Assembly (NCBI RefSeq): GCF_004307425.1
Contig: NZ_SEWZ01000004.1
Span: 310,001 to 374,000, forward strand
DNA from: Aquirufa antheringensis
Lineage (GTDB): Bacteria > Bacteroidota > Bacteroidia > Cytophagales > Spirosomataceae
Length of the DNA stretch: 64,000 nucleotides
Direction of reading: 5' to 3'
Numbering within the stretch: position 1 is the first letter of the stretch; every line of letters starts with the position of its first letter. A model generated the notes under the pieces. It made no database searches and had not been told where the DNA came from. It was given only the letters and a program-made list of their open reading frames with translations. Both the position numbers and the translations under genes were made by a program. Shown one piece after another: positions 52,577 through 61,621 of the stretch.

Positions 52577-54769
52577 TTAAAACTGCTTAAGAAAGGACAA
52601 TTTAGCTAAAAAACTCTGTTGCTTCTGTTGGGTAGCATCCACACCTTGGTAATTCAAGGTATTAAACACGAGATATACATAGGATAAAGGCTGGTATTCC
52701 CAGGCCAAACGCATATTCACCGAATTCAAATTATCGGTCGTATTTTTTTGATAGAAGCCAATTAATTGCAATCGCGGATTGATGGCCATGCGTGTCTCCA
52801 AAATCAACAAGTTGACTTCTTTCGTCTCACGAGCCACACCTACGTCTTCAAATTTGCTCCAGTTCCAAGACAAACCTACATTTAAATGTGGGATAGGGGC
52901 TACCCGAAATTTAGCATCTACGTTTTGCAGGGATCCATCAAAAAATCCACCCCAACCATATTCTGTAGAGGCCGAAAATTTCGCGCTAGGATCACTTGCC
53001 AGTAAAAAGCCTTTTCTGAAATAACGATACGAACCCGGTTTAATGCGAATGCCCACTGGATTAAAATCCTCTTCCAAGTTTTGAACGCTCGCATCAATAT
53101 AGCCCCCAAGGATACCCCCATTCTGCAGATTAAACCAGAGAGGACCAGAAACTAATTTTTGTTCCACGATATTCCCTGTCTTTAGGCTGTGGTATACTTC
53201 GGTGTAAACCCCTGGTTGCCAAAATCGAATAAATGTAGGCAGCCATTTACCCCGCACATTAAAATCGACACCCTGGGAATTCGATAAAACATTTTTCCTG
53301 GAAACAAATCCCATTTCAGGATTGTAATCATCTGAAACGACTGTATGCGTCCAATATAAGGTCACTAAATTGTCTTTGTACAGAAATTGGCCATATTCCG
53401 CAAATCCCTGTTGACTATTCCGCGAATCCTGCGTCAAAGTACCCATTCCACTGAACGAGAATTTATCATTGAAGCGAATAAAGGCATCTACTGCCCCGGT
53501 TGTAGCGACGTTTGAGGGGGAAGATTTTGTGGTAACAATCGCTCCTACCCTATTTTGCTTGCCAAAATTCTCGGAATAACGTGCCACCAAAAAATTAGTA
53601 AATGGATCACCATCGCCCTCACCTTGGCGCATATAAATTCCACCCAAATTGCGTTTTTCAGAACGGTAAACAAAGCGAGTTCCAGCCGTGATGGCAATGG
53701 GATTCACGTTTTGATCTAATCCAATTGTCCGACTAAAGAAGGGTTGTATGTACATCGAACCACCTACCACCTCATTAACAGGGGCTAACCCAGCTGAAAA
53801 TAGCGAGGCATTCTCTAAGAAAAATTGACGACGCTCCGGGAAGAAGACTGAAAAACGAGAGATGTTATTTACTTGCCTATCCACATCCGCTTGAGCAAAA
53901 TCTGTATTAAAGGTAAAATCCATGACGGAAGTAGGACTGATTGCCCACTTAATTTCGCCACCCATTTTAAAGTCTGAGGTAGTAGAATTCCCTATTTCGG
54001 TGCCTTCCGAATTCTTCGATACCTGCAAAAGGTAGGGAATAAAACGAATGTTCGTAGCCGTGGGTGGTGGAGGAATAATCCCAGTTAACTTGCCCGCGTA
54101 ATCCATACGCAATGGACTCATCGACCGGGGATGTGGCGACCAAACCGATAATTCATTACTTGATCGTCGTACCCGGAAAAAATTTATACCCCAATCCTGA
54201 GGCTTATTCCCATCCGTTTTAGGATAACGCAAGGTTTGCCAAGGAATGGCAAATTCTGCTACCCAAGAAGAATCCGAACGATGCGTTCTTACTCTGTATA
54301 AACCATCCCAATCAATATCAAAAGCTCGATCATCAAAGGATAATAAATCACGCTGCGCACCATAGGCGTTTGATTGCAATACGAGCGCATTACGCTTGTC
54401 ATTAAATCCATCAATGGCAATTCCGAAAAGATCATTTTCTTCAAAAGCATAATCGCGCTTCAAATTAGGGGCTCGGTAGCTATTCTTCCCTATACTATCT
54501 TGTAATATAGCCGCCACATACAAAAATTGCCGATTATATAGTAGTTTAACAGTCGAACCGAAAGAGGCCTTACGTCCTTGAAAAGGCTCTACCTGAAAGT
54601 CTACATTCACCGCAGGAGCCTTTACCCATTCTGCCTCATCTAAATGTCCATCCGCTTTCAAGACGTGTTCAATCTTCAACGGCTGAATTTCTTTCCGTTG
54701 TTCTAAAGGCTTGAACACCTCCTGGGAATAGCCACAAAAGGAGATGAGGAGTAAAAGATAATAACGCAT
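52577..54769 (-). CDS. DUF5916 outer-membrane-type protein with CBM9-like domain
   Basis: 730 residues with a signal sequence ([15 protein letters not shown]). The N-terminal part (about 30-200) matches the CBM9-like sugar-binding fold of DUF5916: [56 protein letters not shown]. The remaining 500 residues are beta-rich with alternating hydrophobic strands that suit a membrane beta-barrel, including [20 protein letters not shown] and [19 protein letters not shown], and the last residue is Phe, as in outer-membrane barrels. Function is unknown; such proteins are common in Bacteroidota. It touches the DUF4105 gene with no gap. Confidence 0.85.
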   Translation of the reverse strand: MRYYLLLLISFCGYSQEVFKPLEQRKEIQPLKIEHVLKADGHLDEAEWVKAPAVNVDFQVEPFQGRKASFGSTVKLLYNRQFLYVAAILQDSIGKNSYRAPNLKRDYAFEENDLFGIAIDGFNDKRNALVLQSNAYGAQRDLLSFDDRAFDIDWDGLYRVRTHRSDSSWVAEFAIPWQTLRYPKTDGNKPQDWGINFFRVRRSSNELSVWSPHPRSMSPLRMDYAGKLTGIIPPPPTATNIRFIPYLLQVSKNSEGTEIGNSTTSDFKMGGEIKWAISPTSVMDFTFNTDFAQADVDRQVNNISRFSVFFPERRQFFLENASLFSAGLAPVNEVVGGSMYIQPFFSRTIGLDQNVNPIAITAGTRFVYRSEKRNLGGIYMRQGEGDGDPFTNFLVARYSENFGKQNRVGAIVTTKSSPSNVATTGAVDAFIRFNDKFSFSGMGTLTQDSRNSQQGFAEYGQFLYKDNLVTLYWTHTVVSDDYNPEMGFVSRKNVLSNSQGVDFNVRGKWLPTFIRFWQPGVYTEVYHSLKTGNIVEQKLVSGPLWFNLQNGGILGGYIDASVQNLEEDFNPVGIRIKPGSYRYFRKGFLLASDPSAKFSASTEYGWGGFFDGSLQNVDAKFRVAPIPHLNVGLSWNWSKFEDVGVARETKEVNLLILETRMAINPRLQLIGFYQKNTTDNLNSVNMRLAWEYQPLSYVYLVFNTLNYQGVDATQQKQQSFLAKLSFLKQF

Positions 54770-55873
54770 TTATTTTTTGAGGAAGGATAAATAGCACACA
54801 CGTATAAAAATAGGCAATCCAACTAAGACCATGGGCGCAAATTGTATTCCTGACCAAATAAGCCCAATCACACACAAAACACCGATGATTTGCAGGTATT
54901 TTTTCCATTTCAACGGATCTTTTGCAAACCAAATCACTAGAGGGAAATTCAATGGAAACAACATCAACGATGCCGGATTCCATGCCATCACCTCATGATT
55001 AGTGGCCGTTCCTAAAAAGAAAATGAACCAAGCTAACAAACCGACAATGCTAAATAAAGCCACGTCCGCAGCGTATGAAAATCGTTTTTTATAGGTCGCT
55101 AACCCCACTAATACGATTAACACACTTAAAATCACATAGGGTCCAGTGAAATCAAAACCTGCTTCCTCTGACACTTCAGCATCAAATAACGTTACCGGGT
55201 TAGCTGAAAGTCCTTTAGCCAGATTAGTAGCTGAAGCCAAATTATCCGGCAAATAACACGCCTGTGAGGCTGTCGCCTTTACATTAGATGGAATCCCCAA
55301 AGCTAAATTCATTCCCAAGGTCACCCAGGAATTAGGCGCAAGGTATTTATTCATCCAATCCCGATATGATTTACCTTCTAAAGATGGATTCTGAATCCAA
55401 CGGTATTTTCCAGGTGCATTCCGCTCGATTACATCTCGAATCCGCGTAGAGCAATTATCATAGAAAAATTTGTAGGCATACTCCCTATTTTCAGGCAATA
55501 AATTGGTTTCCAATGCTTGAAAAATGGCGTTTTTCTGAAGAGAATCTAACTGAAGCTTTTGGGCAATCATTCCACGCTTTTCATATTGCGCGTTGTAATT
55601 AAATTCATCCTGCATCGAATGAACAGAAATGGTATAGGGCAGGGTGCCCATCAAGAATTTCAAATAAAAATTCTCTGTTTTAAAATCGAATGTCCCGAAA
55701 CTATAGGCCCGATCAATACCATTCAACGGATCATTTACCCACAGAATTGTATGGCCAAATGCCGAATGTAATTCCTTTCCTGGTGCGACGGTTACTAAAA
55801 CCACTTCTGCCTTAGAACTCAACTGAGCCTTTACAGTCAAAGAAATCAACAAAAATAAAAGGATCTTTTTCAT
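54770..55873 (-). CDS. DUF4105 protein, Lnb-like
   Basis: 367 residues with a signal sequence (ILLFLLISLTVKAQ), a periplasmic DUF4105 domain and C-terminal membrane helices (about 245-365). Conserved segments are ELHSAFGHTILWVNDPLNGIDRA (split: ELHSAFGHTILW and VNDPLNGIDRA) with a His, and YAYKFFYDNCSTRIRDVIER with a Cys. This His and Cys are the residues expected in Lnb, the Bacteroides lipoprotein N-acyltransferase that has this domain. It may therefore complete the acylation of outer-membrane lipoproteins, although not all DUF4105 proteins have been shown to do this. It abuts rsmI with no gap. Confidence 0.8.
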   Translation of the reverse strand: MKKILLFLLISLTVKAQLSSKAEVVLVTVAPGKELHSAFGHTILWVNDPLNGIDRAYSFGTFDFKTENFYLKFLMGTLPYTISVHSMQDEFNYNAQYEKRGMIAQKLQLDSLQKNAIFQALETNLLPENREYAYKFFYDNCSTRIRDVIERNAPGKYRWIQNPSLEGKSYRDWMNKYLAPNSWVTLGMNLALGIPSNVKATASQACYLPDNLASATNLAKGLSANPVTLFDAEVSEEAGFDFTGPYVILSVLIVLVGLATYKKRFSYAADVALFSIVGLLAWFIFFLGTATNHEVMAWNPASLMLFPLNFPLVIWFAKDPLKWKKYLQIIGVLCVIGLIWSGIQFAPMVLVGLPIFIRVCYLSFLKK

Positions 55874-56545
55874 CTATTTTCCAGCAATAACAATCACAAT
55901 TTCACCTCGCACTTTATCTGGATGCGCCGTGAAATAGGCTAATACTTCTGTAGCCGTTCCTCGCACCATTTGTTCGTGAAGCTTACTTATCTCACGCCCT
56001 ACCATCACTAATCGATCAGCCGAGATAAATTCGATTATTTGTTCTAAGGCTTTCACTAAACGATGCGGCGATTCATATAGAACAATCGTTCTTTCTTCTT
56101 CGGCTAATGCCTTCCAGCGCGTTTGGCGCCCTTTTTTATGAGGTAAAAAGCCTTCGTAAACGAAACGATCCGTAGGGAAACCCGAATTCACTAAGGCCGG
56201 AACAAAGGCCGTTGCACCGGGTAATGATTCCACTTCGATTCCATTATCAACACATGCTTTCACTAGGAGATAACCTGGATCAGAGATACCCGGCGTTCCT
56301 GCATCCGAAATTAAGGCAAGCGATTTTCCCTCTTTCAGCATCTTGATTACCCCAGGAACACCGGTGTGTTCGTTGTGGGCGTGGTGGGAATACAAAGGTT
56401 TGGAGATATTTAAATGCTTCAGTAATTGACCTGAATTGCGCGTATCCTCCGCTAAAATCCCGTCTACCTCTCCTAGCACCCGAATGGCACGCAGCGTGAT
56501 ATCTTCTAAATTCCCAATGGGAGTAGGTACGAGGTATAATTTCAT
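55874..56545 (-). CDS. rsmI: 16S rRNA (cytidine1402-2'-O)-methyltransferase
   Basis: 223 residues of RsmI (tetrapyrrole-methylase fold). LYLVPTPIGNLEDITLRAIR is the family start, followed by ILAEDTRNSGQLLKHL, SLALISDAGTPGISDPGYLL and VESLPGATAFVPALVNSGFP, the SAM-binding region, and FVYEGFLPHKKGRQTRW. It methylates the ribose of C1402 in 16S rRNA. It heads a tightly packed minus-strand run with DUF4105, DUF5916 and ltaE. The tRNA-Ser gene lies 62 bases upstream. Confidence 0.96.
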   Translation of the reverse strand: MKLYLVPTPIGNLEDITLRAIRVLGEVDGILAEDTRNSGQLLKHLNISKPLYSHHAHNEHTGVPGVIKMLKEGKSLALISDAGTPGISDPGYLLVKACVDNGIEVESLPGATAFVPALVNSGFPTDRFVYEGFLPHKKGRQTRWKALAEEERTIVLYESPHRLVKALEQIIEFISADRLVMVGREISKLHEQMVRGTATEVLAYFTAHPDKVRGEIVIVIAGK

Positions 56546-56573
56546 TCCGAAATTTAATTAAATGACCTGAAAC

Positions 56574-56602
56574 AAAAAAAGCGAAACTTTCGTTTCGCTT
56601 TT
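56574..56602 (-). terminator. terminator after tRNA-Ser
   Basis: Read on the minus strand, AAAAGCGAAAC-GAAA-GTTTCGC is followed by a run of seven T. It lies six bases past the CCA end of the tRNA gene. Confidence 0.8.
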
Positions 56603-56607
56603 CGCTC

Positions 56608-56695
56608 TGGTAGAGAGTGAGGGATTCGAACCCCCGGACCTGTAACAGTCAACAGTTTTCAAGACTGCCGCAATCGACCACTCTGCCAACTCTCT
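56608..56695 (-). tRNA. tRNA-Ser(UGA)
   Basis: 88 bases including CCA. AGAGAGT pairs with ACTCTCT in the acceptor stem; the anticodon stem-loop GGCAGTCTTGAAAACTGT (18 bases) shows loop CTTGAAA with anticodon TGA. The long variable arm of class II tRNA follows (GTTGACTGTTACAG), then the T-arm with GGTTCGAATCC. CCA is encoded. The A37 next to an anticodon ending in A is the kind of position that MiaA prenylates, and miaA lies 65 bases upstream on the same strand. Confidence 0.95.
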
Positions 56696-56760
56696 GTCTC
56701 CTTAAGAGATTGCAAAAGTAAGGCGTTTTTCCAGATTTTGCAATACTCTTCTTCAAAATT

Positions 56761-57510
56761 TTAGATAAAATTCAAGATATAATCTCTTTTCCCCTGAAAA
56801 TCAAGGGCATCCGGAATCCAATTAATTTCAATTCCGGCCCGTTCCATTTTCCTAAAATACGTCATTTGGCGTTTAGCAAACTGGTGAATCGCCGTTTCCA
56901 AGCCTTTTTCAAATTCCTCTTTGGTAATTATTCCCTCCACATAATTCACGATCCATTTATATTCCAAGCCCATCCAACGCAATTCTTCTGGATGGACCCC
57001 ATCAAATAAAAGCTGCTGTACTTCCTCTAACATTCCCTCTTTCAGTCTAGCCTGAAAACGAGTGCTTATTTTCTCTCTTCTCGTTTCAGTGGATGGGTTT
57101 AGGCCAAAAACGGTATACTTAAATTGAATATCCAAAGGTTCTGACAAGAAATGAGGCACATGAGAAAATTGGTAATTCGCTAGTAAGGATTCTATATACA
57201 ACCCCGTTCCGCCACAAAGTATGGGTTGTTTTCCTCTCGCAAAAACGTCGTTGATTGCATCAAAAGCGGCCTTTTGGAAATGGGCAACGGAGAAAGACTC
57301 TCCTATTTCATGGCTATCGATTAGATGATATGGGATGAAACCATATTCCTTTAAGTCTTTTCCTGTACCAATATCGAGGCGACGGTAAATTTGGCGAGAG
57401 TCTGCTGAAATGATTTCGCCATCTAAGGCGCACGCAAGTTCTACGGCCAAAGCCGTTTTACCGCTAGCAGTAGGCCCCAACAAAACGATAAGCTTCTGAT
57501 CAGTAGACAT
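56761..57510 (-). CDS. miaA: tRNA dimethylallyltransferase, short form
   Basis: 249 residues of MiaA, which adds a dimethylallyl group to N6 of A37 in tRNAs that read UNN codons. The P-loop is LLGPTASGKTALAVELA (about 10-26), then ISADSRQIYRRLDIGTGK, PILCGGTGLYIESLLANY and LRWMGLEYKWI, QFAKRQMTYFRK (substrate motif). It is about 50 residues shorter than E. coli MiaA, mainly in the middle tRNA-contact insert; all catalytic motifs remain. The gene overlaps the upstream Mom-like gene by 11 bases. tRNA-Ser(UGA), a likely substrate, lies just downstream. Confidence 0.93.
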   Translation of the reverse strand: MSTDQKLIVLLGPTASGKTALAVELACALDGEIISADSRQIYRRLDIGTGKDLKEYGFIPYHLIDSHEIGESFSVAHFQKAAFDAINDVFARGKQPILCGGTGLYIESLLANYQFSHVPHFLSEPLDIQFKYTVFGLNPSTETRREKISTRFQARLKEGMLEEVQQLLFDGVHPEELRWMGLEYKWIVNYVEGIITKEEFEKGLETAIHQFAKRQMTYFRKMERAGIEINWIPDALDFQGKRDYILNFI

Positions 57511-58207
57511 AACGTAATTTTAAATTCCCTTTATTCATTCGGTTACCCAACTGAATGGGGGCCGTCTCTCCTATTTTGGCAAAGCCTACAGCCAAAAAAC
57601 CTTTGCCCTTATTCCATTCCTTGTCCACATAAGTCATCACATTATGCGTTTCCGGATGCAAATCTTTGTAGGCCTGTAAGAATTTCGTCAAACCTCCTAC
57701 GAGACGAATGCTAGAAAGTGTAGCAATTTCCACTAATTCTCCCGAATGACATCCCTCAAGTCCAGCTTCTTTCATCTTTATTGATTTCCCAAAAACCGCC
57801 ACCGCCAGCAGTGGATGACCCTCGTAAGTATACGAACTTTCAATCCCCCGAAAAACCCGGTGAGGCGGAACGATACAACCTAGGTAGCTGGATCCTTTTA
57901 AAAATCCTTTGACGTGTTCTTTGTCTAAAAATTCCCGTGCCGTCTCCGCATCAATCGGAACGATACGCGTATCGCGGGCAAAAACGGAACGTAAAGACTT
58001 CACTCGAGCAATTAAATGTTTTTCAATAGAGGAGCGCCGCATGAGCCATTGATCTTCCCCAATACAAATATCACCCTCCTGGCTTTCTCCTGGCATCGCT
58101 TTTACGCGTACCTTTGACTCCTCTTGTTGCCACAAGTCATCACCCATCGATTGGAAACCGATCGAAAGGAGGAAATGAGCGAGGGTATGTGGGAACTCTT
58201 TTGGCAT
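57500..58207 (-). CDS. Mom/GNAT-like protein, coupled to miaA
   Basis: 235 residues, no signal or membrane helix. From about 80 onward, RIVPIDAETAREFLDKEHVK, GFLKGSSYLGCIV, LLAVAVFGKSIKMK, ELVEIATLSSIRLVGGLTKF and MTYVDKEWNKGKGFLAVGFA resemble the GNAT-like domain of phage Mom and of domains carried with homing endonucleases. The N-terminal 75 residues are unmatched. Mom makes an N6-modified adenine in DNA. Here a chromosomal copy is coupled to miaA, which modifies N6 of adenine in tRNA. The homology is by motif recall; the function is unknown. Confidence 0.6.
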   Translation of the reverse strand: MPKEFPHTLAHFLLSIGFQSMGDDLWQQEESKVRVKAMPGESQEGDICIGEDQWLMRRSSIEKHLIARVKSLRSVFARDTRIVPIDAETAREFLDKEHVKGFLKGSSYLGCIVPPHRVFRGIESSYTYEGHPLLAVAVFGKSIKMKEAGLEGCHSGELVEIATLSSIRLVGGLTKFLQAYKDLHPETHNVMTYVDKEWNKGKGFLAVGFAKIGETAPIQLGNRMNKGNLKLRYVY

Positions 58208-58272
58208 AAAACGTGTAAATATACAGTAGAATTAGGCGCAAAAGCGCTTTGAAAACAAAAAAACATATTAGA

Positions 58273-59103
58273 ATGGACTATAGATTTGAGGCGAGCCGAA
58301 AAGAGGTTTCCACCTTTACGAACCAAGAAATCAGAGATAATTTCTTAATTGAGAAAATCTTTCACGCGGATCAGATACAATTAACCTATACTATTTATGA
58401 TCGCATGATCATCGGTGGAGCCATGCCTGTATTGAACACCTTGCACCTGCCTAATCCCGAAAAATTACGGGCTAATTTCTTCCTTGAAAGACGCGAATTA
58501 GGGATTATAAACGTAGGCGGCAAAGGAACAGTGACAGCGGATGGCGAGTCATTTACCATCGATAAATTAGGAGCTGTTTATGTGGGTCGTGGCGTAAAAG
58601 AGGTAAGCTTTAGCTCGGAATCTTCGGATAATCCGGCGCAATTCTACCTATTGTCTTCCCCAGCGCACGCCAATTACCCGAATGCCAAATTAGATCGCGA
58701 GCAAGTGAGCACTGTGGTTTTAGGTAGTTTAGAAACATCGAATCACCGTACCATTTATAAATACATTCACAACGAGGGGATTCAATCTTGTCAATTAGTG
58801 ATGGGCTTGACGATTTTAGAACCGGGTTCAGTTTGGAATACGATGCCGGCACACGTACACGACCGAAGAATGGAAGCCTATTTATACTTTGATGTAACAC
58901 CAGGTCACGCTGTATTGCATTTGATGGGTGAAACGACTGAAACCAAGCACATTTGGGTGCATAACCACCAAGCGATTATTTCGCCGCCCTGGTCGATTCA
59001 CAGTGGAGCGGGTACAAAAAATTATTCCTTTATTTGGGGAATGGCGGGTGAGAATAAGGATTATACCGATATGGATTTTGCAGAAATTTCTGAATTACGT
59101 TAA
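58273..59103 (+). CDS. kduI: 5-dehydro-4-deoxy-D-glucuronate isomerase
   Basis: 276 residues of KduI, converting 5-keto-4-deoxyuronate to 3-deoxy-D-glycero-2,5-hexodiulosonate in pectin and uronate breakdown. MDYRFEASRKEVSTFTNQEI is the usual start, HYDRMI-type IYDRMIIGGAMPVLN follows, and the zinc site MPAHVHDRRMEAYLYF (two His and Glu) lies near 192-207. IISPPWSIHSGAGT holds the last His. ATG 58273 is chosen over TTG 58249, whose eight extra residues have no match. The following GH105 gene starts two bases after the stop, giving a two-gene uronate operon. Confidence 0.94.
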   Translation: MDYRFEASRKEVSTFTNQEIRDNFLIEKIFHADQIQLTYTIYDRMIIGGAMPVLNTLHLPNPEKLRANFFLERRELGIINVGGKGTVTADGESFTIDKLGAVYVGRGVKEVSFSSESSDNPAQFYLLSSPAHANYPNAKLDREQVSTVVLGSLETSNHRTIYKYIHNEGIQSCQLVMGLTILEPGSVWNTMPAHVHDRRMEAYLYFDVTPGHAVLHLMGETTETKHIWVHNHQAIISPPWSIHSGAGTKNYSFIWGMAGENKDYTDMDFAEISELR

Positions 59104-59104
59104 C

Positions 59105-60970
59105 ATGAAAAAACTGATCGTTCTTTTGTTAGGGTTAAGCACCGCGGTTTCAGCCCAAAATTACTCCGAGCTGATGGCTAAGTCCATTATGCATACCCAC
59201 ACCGATTCCATTACTGTGAAAGTGGGAAAACCGGCGGGCTGGGATTATGAGCAAGGTTTGGTATTGAAAGCTTTAGAGCATGTGTACCAAAGAACGGGTG
59301 ACGCCACCTACTTTAACTACATTAAAAAGAACATCGACAGTTTCGTAGATGCCACTGGTAACATTCGCACCTACCATTTCGACGAGTATAACTCTGATAA
59401 CATTACGACGGGCAGAATGCTCCTGTATCTGTACCAAGAATTAGGCGACGAGCGCTACAAAAAGGCCGCTGATTTATTGAGAAATCAGATTTCTCAGCAA
59501 CCGAGAGATGCGGATGGCGGGTTTTGGCATAAGAAAAGATACCCAAACCAAATGTGGTTAGACGGACTCTATATGTTAGAGCCATTCTATGCAGAATATG
59601 GTCAAATCACACAACAAGACAATTGGGCTGACATCGTCAAGCAGTTTCAGTTAATGTACAAAGGCGCGATTGATTCGAAAACAGGGCTTTTATTCCACGC
59701 CTACGATCAAGCTAAAGCACAGCCTTGGGCGGACAAATCGAACGGACATTCGCCTAATTTTTGGGGTCGTTCGATGGGATGGTATGTAATGGCCTTAGTC
59801 GATGTCCTGGATTATATGCCTAAGAATCACCTATCTAGGGGAATCTTAATCCAACAATTAAATCAATTATCAGCTGCGATCGCAAAGATTCAAGATCCTA
59901 CTTCGGGTGTTTGGTATCAATTACCGGGTTATCCAGGCAAAAAAGGCAACTATTTCGAGGCATCTTGTTCGAACATGTTCGTTTATGCCTTCGCTAAAGG
60001 TGTTAGAAAAGGCTATTTACCTGCTTCATTCCGCAAAAACGCGGAGAAAGGATACGCTGGAATCTTGAAAGAATTCATCACCAAAGACGCGGAGGGTTAC
60101 ATCCATTTAGAGAAAACGGTCACTGTGGGTGGCTTAGGAGGTGTGCCATACCGGGATGGATCGTACGACTATTATTTGAGCGAACCCTTACGCAAAGATG
60201 ATTTGAAAGGTGTAGGTCCATTTATTCTGGCATCTTTAGAGATGGAGATTGCCAAAGAATTACCCATCGGTGCCGGCAAAAAAGTAGTATTAGACTATTT
60301 CTTTAACCACGAGACTAAAAACGGCAATCGCTTCCACTATACTTGGGAGGATCGCAAGGACTCTGGGTTTAACCAATGGGGCATTCAATTTGAACAATTA
60401 GGCGCTACGTTAGATACCTTGGGAGCCTCTCCTACGCGGGAGAACTTGAAAGGAGCTTCTGTTTACATCATTGTGGATCCAGATAGCTACAAAGAATCGG
60501 CGAAGCCTAATTTCATGACGACTAAGGCTGCAGATGAAATCGAGGCTTGGGTAAAAGCTGGTGGGAATTTGATCTTGTTAGCAAACGACACGACAAACTG
60601 TGAGATTCCTCAGTTTAATATCTTAGCTAAACGTTTTGGCATCGAATTCGTCGCTCCTAACTTGAATTTCGTTCAAGGTCGCAACTGGGAGCAAGGTGCT
60701 GTAATGATACCGACAGGCAACGAAGTTTTTGATTCAATTAAAAAAGTCTACATTAAAGAAATAACGACATTAAAACTAAGCGGCAATGCGAAGCCACTAG
60801 TGAATCACCTAGGTCATGTGGTAATGGCTACAGCGAAAGTGGGTAAAGGAAAAGTATTTGCGCTGGGTGATCCTTGGTTGTATACCGAGTATACAAACAA
60901 CCGTAGAACACCTCTAGAATTCGAGAATTTCTTAGCGGCTAAGAAACTGGCTATGTATATGCTACGATAA
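59105..60970 (+). CDS. GH88/GH105 hydrolase with C-terminal DUF4350-like domain
   Basis: 621 residues from ATG 59105, which starts with a signal peptide (LIVLLLGLSTAVSAQN). The GH88/105 domain (about 25-390) has GWDYEQGLVLKALEHVYQ, TTGRMLLYLYQELGDERYKK, QMWLDGLYMLEPFYAEYG and PNFWGRSMGWYVMALVDVLD, with the catalytic-type Asp. The C-terminal part (about 400-621) matches the DUF4350/GATase-like fold (ENLKGASVYIIVDPDSY, IEAWVKAGGNLILLANDT). It should release unsaturated uronic acid that KduI then isomerises. The frame extension to 58928 is inside kduI and is rejected. The 3' end overlaps the convergent nuclease by nine bases. Confidence 0.9.
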   Translation: MKKLIVLLLGLSTAVSAQNYSELMAKSIMHTHTDSITVKVGKPAGWDYEQGLVLKALEHVYQRTGDATYFNYIKKNIDSFVDATGNIRTYHFDEYNSDNITTGRMLLYLYQELGDERYKKAADLLRNQISQQPRDADGGFWHKKRYPNQMWLDGLYMLEPFYAEYGQITQQDNWADIVKQFQLMYKGAIDSKTGLLFHAYDQAKAQPWADKSNGHSPNFWGRSMGWYVMALVDVLDYMPKNHLSRGILIQQLNQLSAAIAKIQDPTSGVWYQLPGYPGKKGNYFEASCSNMFVYAFAKGVRKGYLPASFRKNAEKGYAGILKEFITKDAEGYIHLEKTVTVGGLGGVPYRDGSYDYYLSEPLRKDDLKGVGPFILASLEMEIAKELPIGAGKKVVLDYFFNHETKNGNRFHYTWEDRKDSGFNQWGIQFEQLGATLDTLGASPTRENLKGASVYIIVDPDSYKESAKPNFMTTKAADEIEAWVKAGGNLILLANDTTNCEIPQFNILAKRFGIEFVAPNLNFVQGRNWEQGAVMIPTGNEVFDSIKKVYIKEITTLKLSGNAKPLVNHLGHVVMATAKVGKGKVFALGDPWLYTEYTNNRRTPLEFENFLAAKKLAMYMLR

Positions 60971-61621
60971 TTTCCTCGGAAAGCGAAAACCTGTCATTTT
61001 CTCTAGGGTTTCCAAAGGAACCGCATAGGTCTGCCAGTTTTTGTTCAAAACTCGTTCATTTGGAAAAAGTATACACCAGATTTTATCTGGTGTATACACT
61101 ACTTTCCAGCAATAGGCTGGAACGATGACTCCAGAAAATAATCGATCCTTTGCTCCTATTCCACCGGAATAGATTAATAGATGCTGCCCTTTTTTAATCA
61201 CAAGCTTTCTGCAATATTCCTCCAGCATCTTAAATGGCCCCGCATTTAATTCATGCGTTTGCGGAACCATATTGGACATCAGAAAGGTCTCATCATTTAA
61301 ATATTGTGTAGAAGTCCGATCTTGAGAATTACATAAATGCCCACGATCATAGCCTGAATGTTTATAATCCTTTTCATCCACGATCTTAAATCCGCGGGGA
61401 AAAGATTCATCTTGGATAAATCTATCGGAACGATGTATCGCCCCTATATCACTAGCCTTCAATGTCCATCCCACCCAATTAGCTCTACCCTCTACCCCAT
61501 TATAGGACATTACATAGCCTTTCTTCACTGAAAGGTAATTAGTCGTAGAAGCAGAAGAGGCGCCCGAAATATTGGGCACCCCTACTGATAATAATAGACT
61601 AAAAATAAAGTTTAAAAGCAT
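60962..61621 (-). CDS. secreted DNA/RNA non-specific endonuclease
   Basis: 219 residues with a signal sequence (LLNFIFSLLLSVGVPNISGA). The catalytic motif YDRGHLCNSQDRTS (DRGH, about 92-105) and NMVPQTHELNAGPFKMLE with the metal-binding Asn are intact, and LVIKKGQHLLIYSGGI follows. It cleaves DNA and RNA with a divalent metal at the cell surface or outside, for nucleotide supply or defence against foreign DNA. The start codon overlaps the GH20 stop in TAATG. The 3' end overlaps the GH105 gene. Confidence 0.93.
   Translation of the reverse strand: MLLNFIFSLLLSVGVPNISGASSASTTNYLSVKKGYVMSYNGVEGRANWVGWTLKASDIGAIHRSDRFIQDESFPRGFKIVDEKDYKHSGYDRGHLCNSQDRTSTQYLNDETFLMSNMVPQTHELNAGPFKMLEEYCRKLVIKKGQHLLIYSGGIGAKDRLFSGVIVPAYCWKVVYTPDKIWCILFPNERVLNKNWQTYAVPLETLEKMTGFRFPRKLS

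Noticed and set aside
57500-58207. Phage or homing-endonuclease remnant reading of the Mom-like gene
   Set aside because: No other phage or endonuclease genes nearby, base composition like neighbours, and coupling to a housekeeping gene; it looks like a resident gene.
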